5,473 nt of DNA from an uncultured Selenomonadales bacterium (GTDB lineage: Bacteria; Bacillota; Negativicutes; Selenomonadales; Selenomonadaceae): positions 1 to 5,473 of the forward strand of contig CALGGP010000059.1 of NCBI GenBank assembly GCA_937915885.1. Reading direction: 5' to 3'. The position numbers and the translations under genes were made by a program. Positions 1 to 5,406 of the stretch are shown here, piece after piece. The notes beneath the pieces were generated by a model, which searched no databases, was not told the origin of the DNA, and saw only the letters and a list, made by a program, of their open reading frames with translations. Each line of letters opens with the position of its first letter. Position 1 is the first letter of the stretch.

Positions 1-2
1 CG

Positions 3-21
3 CCCACCCACCCAAAACCCC
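3..21 (-). other. G-quadruplex motif on the minus strand
   Basis: Read on the minus strand, this is four G tracts, GGGG-TTTT-GGG-T-GGG-T-GGG. It meets the usual quadruplex pattern of four runs of at least three G with short loops (4, 1 and 1 bases). It lies about 115 bases beyond the stop codon of the 137-1060 gene, in the same direction of reading, so it could form in that gene's 3' transcript or in the DNA. Its first G tract is also the 3' arm of the hairpin at 15-31, so the two structures exclude each other. The motif is plain in the sequence; any role is inference. Confidence 0.5.
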
Positions 22-31
22 TACGGGGTTT
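14..31 (-). terminator. possible weak terminator hairpin
   Basis: The minus strand reads AAACCCC-GTA-GGGGTTT followed by one more T and then GGGTGGG. This is a perfect 7-bp stem with a 3-base loop. The T run lies mostly inside the stem, so it is at best an atypical intrinsic terminator for the minus-strand genes at 137-1562. No better terminator is visible between that operon and the window edge. Confidence 0.3.
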
Positions 32-48
32 CACCCCATAAAGCCGAC

Positions 49-126
49 GGGCGCCGCCGCCGCGGGGTGGGAACCGTTACCTCTGTTGGGCGCCGACATT
101 CGGGGGTGGGAGCGGCGGCGGCGCCC
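49..126 (+). repeat. Palindromic repeat element, copy A (intergenic)
   Basis: This is a 78-bp element with perfect 15-bp terminal inverted arms: GGGCGCCGCCGCCGC at 49-63 and its reverse complement at 112-126. Between the arms are GGGGTGGGAACC (64-75), a variable stretch of 10 bases, TTGGGCGCCGAC (86-97), a variable stretch of 5 bases and GGGGTGGGA (103-111). The same blocks in the same order and spacing occur at 2253-2329 and 5259-5335. It starts 10 bases past the stop codon of the 137-1060 gene and is oriented opposite to that gene. No T tract follows either end, so it is not a canonical intrinsic terminator. Confidence 0.85.
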
Positions 127-136
127 ACAAAAAATT

Positions 137-1060
137 TTATTCTATCGCATAACGGTTGACCCAAGCGGGATATCCCTTCGCAAACGCCCGCAGCCGCACC
201 AGCCCTTTATACTCCGGCGCGTCGCCGTTGATCATCACATACGCCCCGTCGTTTTCGTCCTCGAGCTCCTGCCAACCATGATGCGGCGTCCACATCTCGC
301 CGTTCGTGATCCGCTCCGTCCCCTGCGCCAAATTCACCGCCTTCTTCATAAATCTGATCTCCGTCACGTTGCCAGTCGCATCCCGAGTGTCCTGCCACTG
401 CCACACGATCAAATTCGAGCCCTTCAATCGCATCGTCGTCGTGTCGGCGGTGATCGTCGTGATCGATCCGTCCCGATTGATTATCTTGCACAAATCAATC
501 CATCGATCCGACGCATTCTTCCGATCGTACTCGCCCTGCTTGAATACCTCATCGACGATCGCGCAATAAAAATCCTCGTCAAACGACTGCGAATTGATTT
601 CTTTGATCCGACCCTCCGCCTTCGACCAGATCACTTTGCCCGACCGATCGTAAAAATCCTCCCGCGCGTATTGTATCGTCCGATTTTGCGGATTGATTTT
701 CAACAGCGCCAACGAATAGCTCAACTTCGACGGATCGGGCAGCAGCGATTTGATCTCGTAATTGTCGATCGTCTCCGCCGCCCCGTCGTATGAATACGTC
801 GTCTTCGTCCACGCCTCGATCTGCGTCGCAATCTCACGTCCGTCCTCGCGCTTCGACGACTTCAACACCTTCACACTGCTCGGATCGAAATACTTGCTGT
901 ATTTATTGTCCGACGCCAGCCAATACCATTCGTCGACGGCTTGAGTCGAAACGTCCGACGGCGCCTCCGACGGCACCTCCGACGGTTGAGCGTTGACGGG
1001 CGGCAACGGGAGGCTGATTGCTCCGACGAGCAGGGCGGCGGCGATTATTTTCTTGTTCAT
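137..1060 (-). CDS. Exported protein of unknown function
   Basis: This encodes 307 residues. Residues 1-24 are a signal peptide: a KK start, a hydrophobic core and a VNA cleavage site before Q25. There is no lipobox cysteine, so the product should be a soluble exported or periplasmic protein. Residues 25-42 are a Pro/Ser/Glu linker containing PSEV-PSEA-PSDV. The first globular half (about 43-190) opens with a W-rich strand and a K-Y-F-D-x-S-S-V pattern (56-63), reminiscent of surface-adhesin-E-like domains; that is a weak impression, not an assignment. The second half (about 190-307) is rich in W and aromatic residues. Two cysteines (C166 and C191) could form a disulfide. The ATG is preceded by AGAGGTAA (1066-1073), which lies inside the upstream GTPase gene. 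The stop of that gene is one base from this start, so translation is probably coupled. Confidence 0.85.
   Translation of the reverse strand: MNKKIIAAALLVGAISLPLPPVNAQPSEVPSEAPSDVSTQAVDEWYWLASDNKYSKYFDPSSVKVLKSSKREDGREIATQIEAWTKTTYSYDGAAETIDNYEIKSLLPDPSKLSYSLALLKINPQNRTIQYAREDFYDRSGKVIWSKAEGRIKEINSQSFDEDFYCAIVDEVFKQGEYDRKNASDRWIDLCKIINRDGSITTITADTTTMRLKGSNLIVWQWQDTRDATGNVTEIRFMKKAVNLAQGTERITNGEMWTPHHGWQELEDENDGAYVMINGDAPEYKGLVRLRAFAKGYPAWVNRYAIE
954..989 (-). repeat. Three 12-bp tandem units encoding the PSEV/PSEA/PSDV linker
   Basis: On the plus strand TCCGACGG recurs at 954, 966 and 978, an exact 12-bp period. Translated on the minus strand it gives three four-residue units just after the signal peptide of the 137-1060 protein. 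Its role is probably only a flexible exported linker whose length can vary by slippage. Confidence 0.6.
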
Positions 1061-1061
1061 T

Positions 1062-1562
1062 TCAATTACCTCTATTCACACTGCGCATAGCGTCGAGAAG
1101 TTCGTCGAGCCCGATGCCGAGCTTTGCGCTCACGCGGATCGGTTTGGTGCCGGTAACTTCGTGGACGGCGGCGGCGAGATGTTTACCCTCGTCGGGCATT
1201 TTATCAATTTGACTGATGACGGGAATGATCGCCACGCCGTTATGACGCAAGCGGCTCATCCACACGAGCTCGAGCTCGAGCGAATCGTTTGACATGAGCA
1301 TGAGTGCGACGTCGAGTTTTTCGGCGGCGGCTTGAGTTTTTTGAATGCGCTTGCCGGTCGAATCGAGCCCGGCGGTGTCGACGAGCGTCACCGAGCCGAT
1401 CCCGTAAATTTCCATCGCCTGATACGTCGGCTCGATCGTCGGCTTGACGGCGCCGGCGTCGCGACCGAGCAGGGCGTTTATGAGCGCGGACTTGCCGCTG
1501 CTTCTCTTGCCGAAGAGCCCGAACTTTCGGCTCGTCGGTTCCAAAATATTTTCGGTGGACAT
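1062..1562 (-). CDS. Stand-alone HydF-like small GTPase
   Basis: This encodes 166 residues of P-loop GTPase. From the ATG start, G1 is GKRSSGKS (18-25), G3 is DTAG (62-65) and G5 is SAK (145-147). The stretch around PTYQAMEIYGIGSVTLVDTAG matches the HydF N-terminal G domain, which has a similar Y-x-x-ME-x-x-x-IG-x-V block before its G3. HydF, the scaffold and carrier for [FeFe]-hydrogenase H-cluster assembly, is about 400 residues and continues into dimerisation and cysteine-rich iron-sulfur domains. All of that is absent here, so this is not HydF itself. The G4 motif is SQID (117-120) instead of NKxD, which may change nucleotide specificity. A longer frame begins at TTG 1595, but that codon lies upstream of the predicted transcript start, while the ATG at 1562 has a strong ribosome binding site. 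It is the first gene of an operon with the exported protein. Confidence 0.85.
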   Translation of the reverse strand: MSTENILEPTSRKFGLFGKRSSGKSALINALLGRDAGAVKPTIEPTYQAMEIYGIGSVTLVDTAGLDSTGKRIQKTQAAAEKLDVALMLMSNDSLELELVWMSRLRHNGVAIIPVISQIDKMPDEGKHLAAAVHEVTGTKPIRVSAKLGIGLDELLDAMRSVNRGN

Positions 1563-1564
1563 GC

Positions 1565-1576
1565 GATCACTCCCTT
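1565..1576 (-). promoter_or_regulatory. Ribosome binding site fixing the GTPase start
   Basis: The minus strand reads AAGGGAGTGATC two bases before the ATG at 1562, matching 10 of 12 positions of the ideal AAGGAGGTGATC. Its position selects the ATG over the upstream TTG at 1595. Confidence 0.75.
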
Positions 1577-1596
1577 CGGATTTTTCCGTTGGCAAG

Positions 1597-1625
1597 AGTA
1601 TAGCACAAATCGGCGCGGCGTGCTA
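1597..1625 (-). promoter_or_regulatory. Extended -10 promoter for the GTPase operon
   Basis: The minus strand carries TGC-TATACT (1605 down to 1597), an extended -10 with five of six consensus bases. A 17-bp spacer separates it from a poor -35, TAGCAC (1625-1620). Transcription should start near 1590, giving a leader of about 28 bases with the ribosome binding site. It is back to back with the plus-strand promoter. Confidence 0.6.
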
Positions 1626-1629
1626 GAAT
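1601..1629 (+). promoter_or_regulatory. Extended -10 promoter for the 1654-2214 gene
   Basis: TGC-TAGAAT at 1621-1629 is an extended -10. With a 17-bp spacer its -35 position is TAGCAC (1601-1606), the same weak hexamer as on the opposite strand. TAGCAC and GTGCTA (1620-1625) form a 6-bp inverted repeat with a 13-bp centre, so each promoter's -35 lies on the other's extended -10. Confidence 0.6.
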
Positions 1630-1638
1630 ACAATCAAA

Positions 1639-1647
1639 AAGGCGGTG
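1639..1647 (+). promoter_or_regulatory. Ribosome binding site fixing the 1654 start
   Basis: AAGGCGGTG matches eight of nine bases of AAGGAGGTG and ends six bases before ATG 1654. The alternative GTG start at 1645 lies inside this site, so the ATG is preferred. Confidence 0.65.
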
Positions 1648-1653
1648 TGGTCG

Positions 1654-2214
1654 ATGAGAAAATTTTTGACGGCGATGCTGATGATAATGATGTTGACGTT
1701 GCGCGCGGAGGCGGCGCCGACGGTCGAGCTGAGCCTGCGGGACGATGTGGGGCTTTACAACGCGGAGCTGATTGCGGCGTTCAATGATCAATTGCGGGGC
1801 AAATTAAATGGCGCGCTCGAGTTTTCGGACGCGCCGGAGTATAAAATCGAAGTGTTCATATTGAATATGGGGATCGGCAAGCTGGTGAACAACGGGCTGG
1901 CGACGACGATCTCACTCGGGGGCTCGTTTGCGTCGTTATTCGTCGAGCCGTTGAGCGGGTCGTCATTGGGAGCGCTGGGCTGGGTGCACGCGACGAAGCC
2001 GGTGTTTGCGATCTCGGTGAACGTCAAAGTGATCCGATTGTCGGACGGGGAGGTTGTATATAATCACAATCGGCTTGGACGGAGCAACATTGCCAAAAAA
2101 GATGAGCGACCGCCGCTGAAGGTGATCGAGGACGCGATCGAGGACACGGTTGAAACGATCGCAAAGCCGTTGATCAAAGACTCCGCGCGGAGCAAGCCGA
2201 GAGTTTTTAAGTGA
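1654..2214 (+). CDS. Small exported protein of unknown function
   Basis: This encodes 186 residues. Residues 1-20 form a signal peptide (RK start, a Met/Leu-rich core, AEA cleavage site before A21) with no lipobox cysteine. The mature part begins with a polar alpha/beta-looking segment (about 25-75). A Gly/Ser/Leu-rich stretch follows (about 76-115, with GLATTISLGGS and PLSGSSLGALG), which could be a membrane-contacting or loop segment. Then comes a strand pair, VFAISVNVKVIRLSDGEVVYN. The D-G-E-V-V-Y pattern is common in envelope proteins of the CsgG/LpoB type, where a strand carries a 'tGevvy' turn; this is only a loose resemblance. The C-terminal end is basic. It is divergently transcribed from the GTPase operon through a shared promoter region and converges on relA. 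I do not recognise a family. Confidence 0.8.
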   Translation: MRKFLTAMLMIMMLTLRAEAAPTVELSLRDDVGLYNAELIAAFNDQLRGKLNGALEFSDAPEYKIEVFILNMGIGKLVNNGLATTISLGGSFASLFVEPLSGSSLGALGWVHATKPVFAISVNVKVIRLSDGEVVYNHNRLGRSNIAKKDERPPLKVIEDAIEDTVETIAKPLIKDSARSKPRVFK

Positions 2215-2252
2215 TTCCAATCAGCCGCTCGATTTGGGGGCGACGGTTAGGA

Positions 2253-2329
2253 GGGCGCCGACGGCACTCCCGCCCGTCGAGGTCGGCGCCCAACCGAGGC
2301 TGCGGTTCCCACCCGTGCCGTCGGCGCCC
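2253..2329 (-). repeat. Palindromic repeat element, copy B (between convergent genes)
   Basis: This is a 77-bp element with perfect 15-bp arms: GGGCGCCGACGGCAC at 2253-2267 and its reverse complement at 2315-2329. On the minus strand the interior reads GGGTGGGAACC, ten variable bases, TTGGGCGCCGAC, six variable bases and GGGCGGGA, matching copies A and C. It lies 38 bases past the 1654-2214 stop and 31 bases past the relA stop. It could act as a roadblock or RNA-end stabiliser for both convergent transcripts. However, neither side has a proper T tract (the plus strand has only CTCTTTAATT), so it is not a standard terminator. Confidence 0.85.
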
Positions 2330-2342
2330 GCCCGTCTCTTTA

Positions 2343-2373
2343 ATTCCTCATTCCGCATTCCTAATTCCTAATT
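2343..2373 (-). repeat. 7-bp tandem repeat overlapping the end of relA
   Basis: On the plus strand the units are ATTCCTC, ATTCCGC, ATTCCTA, ATTCCTA and a partial ATT, about 4.4 copies of a heptamer. The array supplies the last codons (I, R, N) and the TAG stop of relA at 2361-2363. Short heptamer repeats near gene ends are known in several bacteria, notably cyanobacteria; no function is evident here. Confidence 0.75.
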
Positions 2374-4586
2374 GCCTTTATTTTATTCATGGGGCGCGAC
2401 ACGCTGTAAACATCTTCCACCCGCTTGATCTTATTTATCAGCTGATCGATCTGCTCGGCGTTGAGCACCTCCACCGTCAAATTGATCGTCGACGTTTTGT
2501 TGCTCTTATTCGGCACCGCATGCACCATCCCGATGTTGATTTTCATCTCCGACGGCATTGCCAATATCGACGCCAGCACACCGCTCCGATCGTTGCAGAT
2601 GATTTCGATCTCCGCCGAGTACTCTCGAGCCGCGCCCGAATCCCAACTCACCTCGATCATTCGATCGACGTCCGTCCCCGATAAGATATTCGGACAATCC
2701 GCGCGGTGCACCGACACGCCCCGCCCTCGAGTGATGTAGCCCGCGATCGGATCGCCCGGGATCGGATTGCAACACTTAGCCAATCGCACAAAATATCCGC
2801 TTTCGCCCTCGACCAGCACTCCATGATCGGTCTTGCGCTGATTGCCGCGTTGCGGCTTTTTTATTTCCGACAGCAAATCCGAAATTTTGATCGGCATTGT
2901 ATCTTTGAGCGCCTTTTTATGTATCTCGACGAGTTTCGTGACGATCCCATGGACGCTCTGACCGCCGTAGCCCACCGCCGCCAACAAATCATTTTCCGAG
3001 CTGATGTTGAGCCGCTTACACACTTCGCTCAGCCGCTCGTCTTTGAGCAGTTCCTTCGGAGTATAGCCCTGCTTTTTCAATTCGCGCTCGAGCATGGCGC
3101 GCCCGTTGGCTATGTTCTCGTCGCGATTCTCCCGTTTGAACCACGCCCGAATTTTACTCCGCGTGTCGCTCGACGCCACGGTGTTCAGCCAATCGCGGCT
3201 CGGACCGGGATTATTTTTGTTGGTGATGATCTCGACAAAATCTCCGTTCTGCAGTTTATACTCGAGCGGAACGATTTTGCCGTTGACTTTCGCGCCGATG
3301 CAGTGATGCCCGACCTCGGTGTGCACTCGATACGCAAAGTCGATCGGATTCGAGCCCTGCGGCAGCGACAGGATATCGCCGTTGGGCGTAAACGTAAAAA
3401 CTTCGTCGCTGAAGATGTCGACCTTCAACGCCTCGAAATACTCTCGCGGGTCGGTGATCTCCTCCTGCAAGTTGACGACCTGCCGCAGCCACGACATCTT
3501 CTGATCGAACGCGCCGTTGGCGTCGACGCTGTGACCTTTTTCTTTGTACTTCCAATGCGCCGCCACTCCGAACTCCGATATCTTATGCATCGTAAACGTC
3601 CGAATTTGAATTTCGAGCGGATAACCGAGCGCCATCACCGTCGTGTGCAGCGATTGATAGCCGTTCGACTTGGGCATCGCGATATAATCTTTGAATCGCC
3701 CCGGGATCGGTTTCCACTTCGCGTGAATGATGCCGAGCACATTGTAGCAGTCCTTGACGGTGTCGACCAAAATGCGGACGGCGGAGAGATCGTAAATTTC
3801 GCCGATATCCTTGTGGTCGCGCATCATCTTTTTGTAGATGCTGTAAAAATGTTTCGCGCGCCCGCTGATCGCCGCGTGAATGTCGGAGTCGTCAAATTCC
3901 TCCTCGATCTGCCGCACCGCCTCGAGCACAAAATCTTGCCGCTCCCGACGTTTCTGATTGACGGTTTCGACCAGCTCATAATAAATTTCGGGCTCGAGAT
4001 ATCGGAGGCTCAAATCCTCCAGCTCCCATTTGATGCTCGAGATGCCCAGCCGATTTGCCAGCGGCGCGTAAAGTTCCATGGTCTCCTGCGCGATGCGGTG
4101 ACGTTTTTCTTCGCGCATGAATTTTAACGTCCGCATGTTGTGCAATCGATCGGCGAGCTTGATCATGATGACGCGGATATCTTTCGACATTGCCAAAAAC
4201 ATTTTGCGGTACGTCTCGAGCTGTTGTTCTTCCTTCGATTTGAACGGGATGCGTCCGAGTTTGGTGACGCCGTCGATCAACAGCGCGATCTCCGGTCCGA
4301 ACATGTCTTCAACTTCGTCGAGCTCGAAAACCGTATCCTCGACCACGTCGTGGAGGAGCGCGGCGGCGATCGTTTCGTCGTCGAGATGCAACTCAGTCAG
4401 GATTTGCGCGACTTGCAGCGGGTGATTGATGTAGGGTTCGCCCGAGGCGCGCTTTTGTTTATCGTGCCCTTCCTTGGCGACGAGATAAGCCCGCTCGATC
4501 AGATTGAGATCGGCGTTGGGCTGATAGGATTTGACGGCGGCAATCAGCGATTCTATTGTGACGGGCGATTTGCCTTTATCGTTCAT
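2361..4586 (-). CDS. relA: Bifunctional (p)ppGpp synthetase/hydrolase (Rel/SpoT)
   Basis: This encodes 741 residues, full length for a Rel enzyme. It transfers pyrophosphate from ATP to GDP or GTP to make (p)ppGpp and also hydrolyses it, setting the stringent response. Subtract six from the positions below, which count from the longer start at 4604. The HD hydrolase has H61, HD 85-86 and D152 in ADRLHN. The synthetase has the RFKD motif at 303-306 (the RxKD form of bifunctional enzymes, not the ExDD of RelA), YQSLHT (316-321) and EIQIRT (331-336). The TGS domain is about 400-462, the zinc-finger-like segment has C611, C612, H633 and C637, and the ACT domain is about 663-735. ATGs at 4604, 4592 and 4586 are in frame; the last has AAAGGTGAT four bases upstream and is chosen. 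It overlaps the recJ end by 11 bases. The extreme C-terminus (IRN) comes from the 7-bp repeat. Confidence 0.97.
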   Translation of the reverse strand: MNDKGKSPVTIESLIAAVKSYQPNADLNLIERAYLVAKEGHDKQKRASGEPYINHPLQVAQILTELHLDDETIAAALLHDVVEDTVFELDEVEDMFGPEIALLIDGVTKLGRIPFKSKEEQQLETYRKMFLAMSKDIRVIMIKLADRLHNMRTLKFMREEKRHRIAQETMELYAPLANRLGISSIKWELEDLSLRYLEPEIYYELVETVNQKRRERQDFVLEAVRQIEEEFDDSDIHAAISGRAKHFYSIYKKMMRDHKDIGEIYDLSAVRILVDTVKDCYNVLGIIHAKWKPIPGRFKDYIAMPKSNGYQSLHTTVMALGYPLEIQIRTFTMHKISEFGVAAHWKYKEKGHSVDANGAFDQKMSWLRQVVNLQEEITDPREYFEALKVDIFSDEVFTFTPNGDILSLPQGSNPIDFAYRVHTEVGHHCIGAKVNGKIVPLEYKLQNGDFVEIITNKNNPGPSRDWLNTVASSDTRSKIRAWFKRENRDENIANGRAMLERELKKQGYTPKELLKDERLSEVCKRLNISSENDLLAAVGYGGQSVHGIVTKLVEIHKKALKDTMPIKISDLLSEIKKPQRGNQRKTDHGVLVEGESGYFVRLAKCCNPIPGDPIAGYITRGRGVSVHRADCPNILSGTDVDRMIEVSWDSGAAREYSAEIEIICNDRSGVLASILAMPSEMKINIGMVHAVPNKSNKTSTINLTVEVLNAEQIDQLINKIKRVEDVYSVSRPMNKIKAIRN

Positions 4587-5406
4587 TGACATCACCTTTG
4601 GCATTGAGTTTGAAGAGGCGGGAGCGGTTGAGGTCGAAAGTTTTGTTGGGGACGGGCATGAAAAAATTTTTCTTGTCGGCGTCGAAACGGATCAGCCCGA
4701 TCTCACTGAGGACGCGAACGGCGCCGTCGAAGGTACAGATCGAATTGAGCTTTTGATCGTCGAAGGCGACGGTCGAGCGTTTGAAATCGGCGGCGAGTTT
4801 GCAGATGTTGAAGGGACGGAGCGCGGCGCCTTTCGACTGCGATCGGAGGAATTTATAGATGCGTCCGAGTGCGGCGCGATCGGGGAATTGGTCGGGCGTG
4901 CCGGACGGAGCGATGGTAGAAATCATGCATTGGACGGATTTAACATCGTTGAAGTCGTTGATAGTGGGCTCGAAAGTGATATCGACGGGATCGTGCTCGA
5001 CGAGGGGAGCGAGGGAGCCGAAGCCCCAACCGACGGCGCGAATTTTTTTTGGTGGCTCGACGGTGGTTGAAGTGTTTATGAGAGGCTCGTCGGCGAAAAA
5101 AGCGGAGTCGTCGTCCTCGTCGAAGAAGTCAATCGGATTGTCGATGTCGTCATCAAAGAAGTCGAGGCGGTCGTCGAAGTCGGCGAAGGCGGCAGCCTCA
5201 TCGTCAATCTCGTCGACGCCGATATACATTTTTTCGGCAGGCAGATCGAAATTTATTGGGGCGCCGCCAGCGCTCCCACCCTCCGAGCCGGCGCCCAAAT
5301 GGTGGTGGTGGTTCCCACCCGCGCTGACGGCGCCCGAATCAACGGTCGAAAGGTGGGCGGATGATTCGGCGGCGCTCGTCTCAACGGTCGAAAGGCGGGC
5401 GGGCAA
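4576..5406 (-). CDS. recJ: RecJ C-terminal region, interrupted upstream by an in-frame stop
   Basis: This 276-residue frame starts at a TTG. Residues 115-167 match the RecJ OB domain, with KKIRAVGWGFG, VDITF and the N-D-F-N-x-x-K-S-V-Q signature. Residues 175-270 match the RecJ C-terminal domain of Bacillota (PDRAALGRIYKFLR, then AVRVLSEIGLI). The DHH and DHHA1 catalytic domains of this 5'-3' single-strand exonuclease are not present; they should lie beyond the right edge. Residues 1-24 are 14-residue repeats, 25-50 are encoded by palindromic element C, and 66-108 are an acidic Asp/Phe-rich stretch (DFFDDD, DFFDED). A TAG at 5431-5433 in the same frame separates it from upstream sequence. No ribosome binding site precedes the TTG or the ATG at residue 60. 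It is therefore a split gene, a decayed recJ, or needs readthrough or reinitiation. The stop overlaps the relA start, suggesting coupling. Confidence 0.75.
   Translation of the reverse strand: MPARLSTVETSAAESSAHLSTVDSGAVSAGGNHHHHLGAGSEGGSAGGAPINFDLPAEKMYIGVDEIDDEAAAFADFDDRLDFFDDDIDNPIDFFDEDDDSAFFADEPLINTSTTVEPPKKIRAVGWGFGSLAPLVEHDPVDITFEPTINDFNDVKSVQCMISTIAPSGTPDQFPDRAALGRIYKFLRSQSKGAALRPFNICKLAADFKRSTVAFDDQKLNSICTFDGAVRVLSEIGLIRFDADKKNFFMPVPNKTFDLNRSRLFKLNAKGDVNER
4591..4599 (-). promoter_or_regulatory. Ribosome binding site fixing the relA start
   Basis: The minus strand reads AAAGGTGAT four bases before ATG 4586, with a perfect GGTGAT core. It lies inside the last codons of the recJ reading frame. 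It is too close to ATG 4592 to serve it, and ATG 4604 has no comparable site. Confidence 0.7.
5259..5335 (-). repeat. Palindromic repeat element, copy C (translated inside recJ)
   Basis: This is a 77-bp element with arms GGGCGCCGTCAGCGC (minus strand, 5335-5321) and GCGCTGGCGGCGCCC (5273-5259). They pair at 14 of 15 positions; the remaining pair is a G-U wobble if the minus strand is transcribed. The interior reads GGGTGGGAACC, eleven variable bases, TTGGGCGCCGGC, five bases and GGGTGGGA, as in copies A and B. It is read in frame as Gly/Ala/Ser-rich sequence with four histidines (GGNHHHH) in a linker before the RecJ OB domain. Confidence 0.85.

Noticed and set aside
86..793. Plus-strand open frame of 235 codons opposite the exported protein
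   Set aside because: It is Arg/Pro-rich shadow sequence that starts inside repeat copy A and lacks a ribosome binding site; the minus-strand gene has a signal peptide and a good ribosome binding site.
1263..1282. Palindrome CGAGCTCGAGCTCG
   Set aside because: It lies inside the GTPase coding sequence and is explained by alternating Leu and Glu codons (LELEL).
1563..1595. N-terminal extension of the GTPase to TTG 1595
   Set aside because: The codon precedes the predicted transcript start near 1590 and lacks a ribosome binding site, while ATG 1562 has an excellent one.
2253..2329. Element B as a bidirectional intrinsic terminator
   Set aside because: The stem is strong, but neither exit side has a run of T; the plus-strand exit is CTCTTTAATT and the minus-strand exit is C-rich.
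2706..4127. Long plus-strand open frame (473 codons) opposite relA
   Set aside because: It is antisense to a clear full-length Rel enzyme, has no recognisable domain and a composition rich in Arg, His, Leu and Ile typical of a shadow frame.
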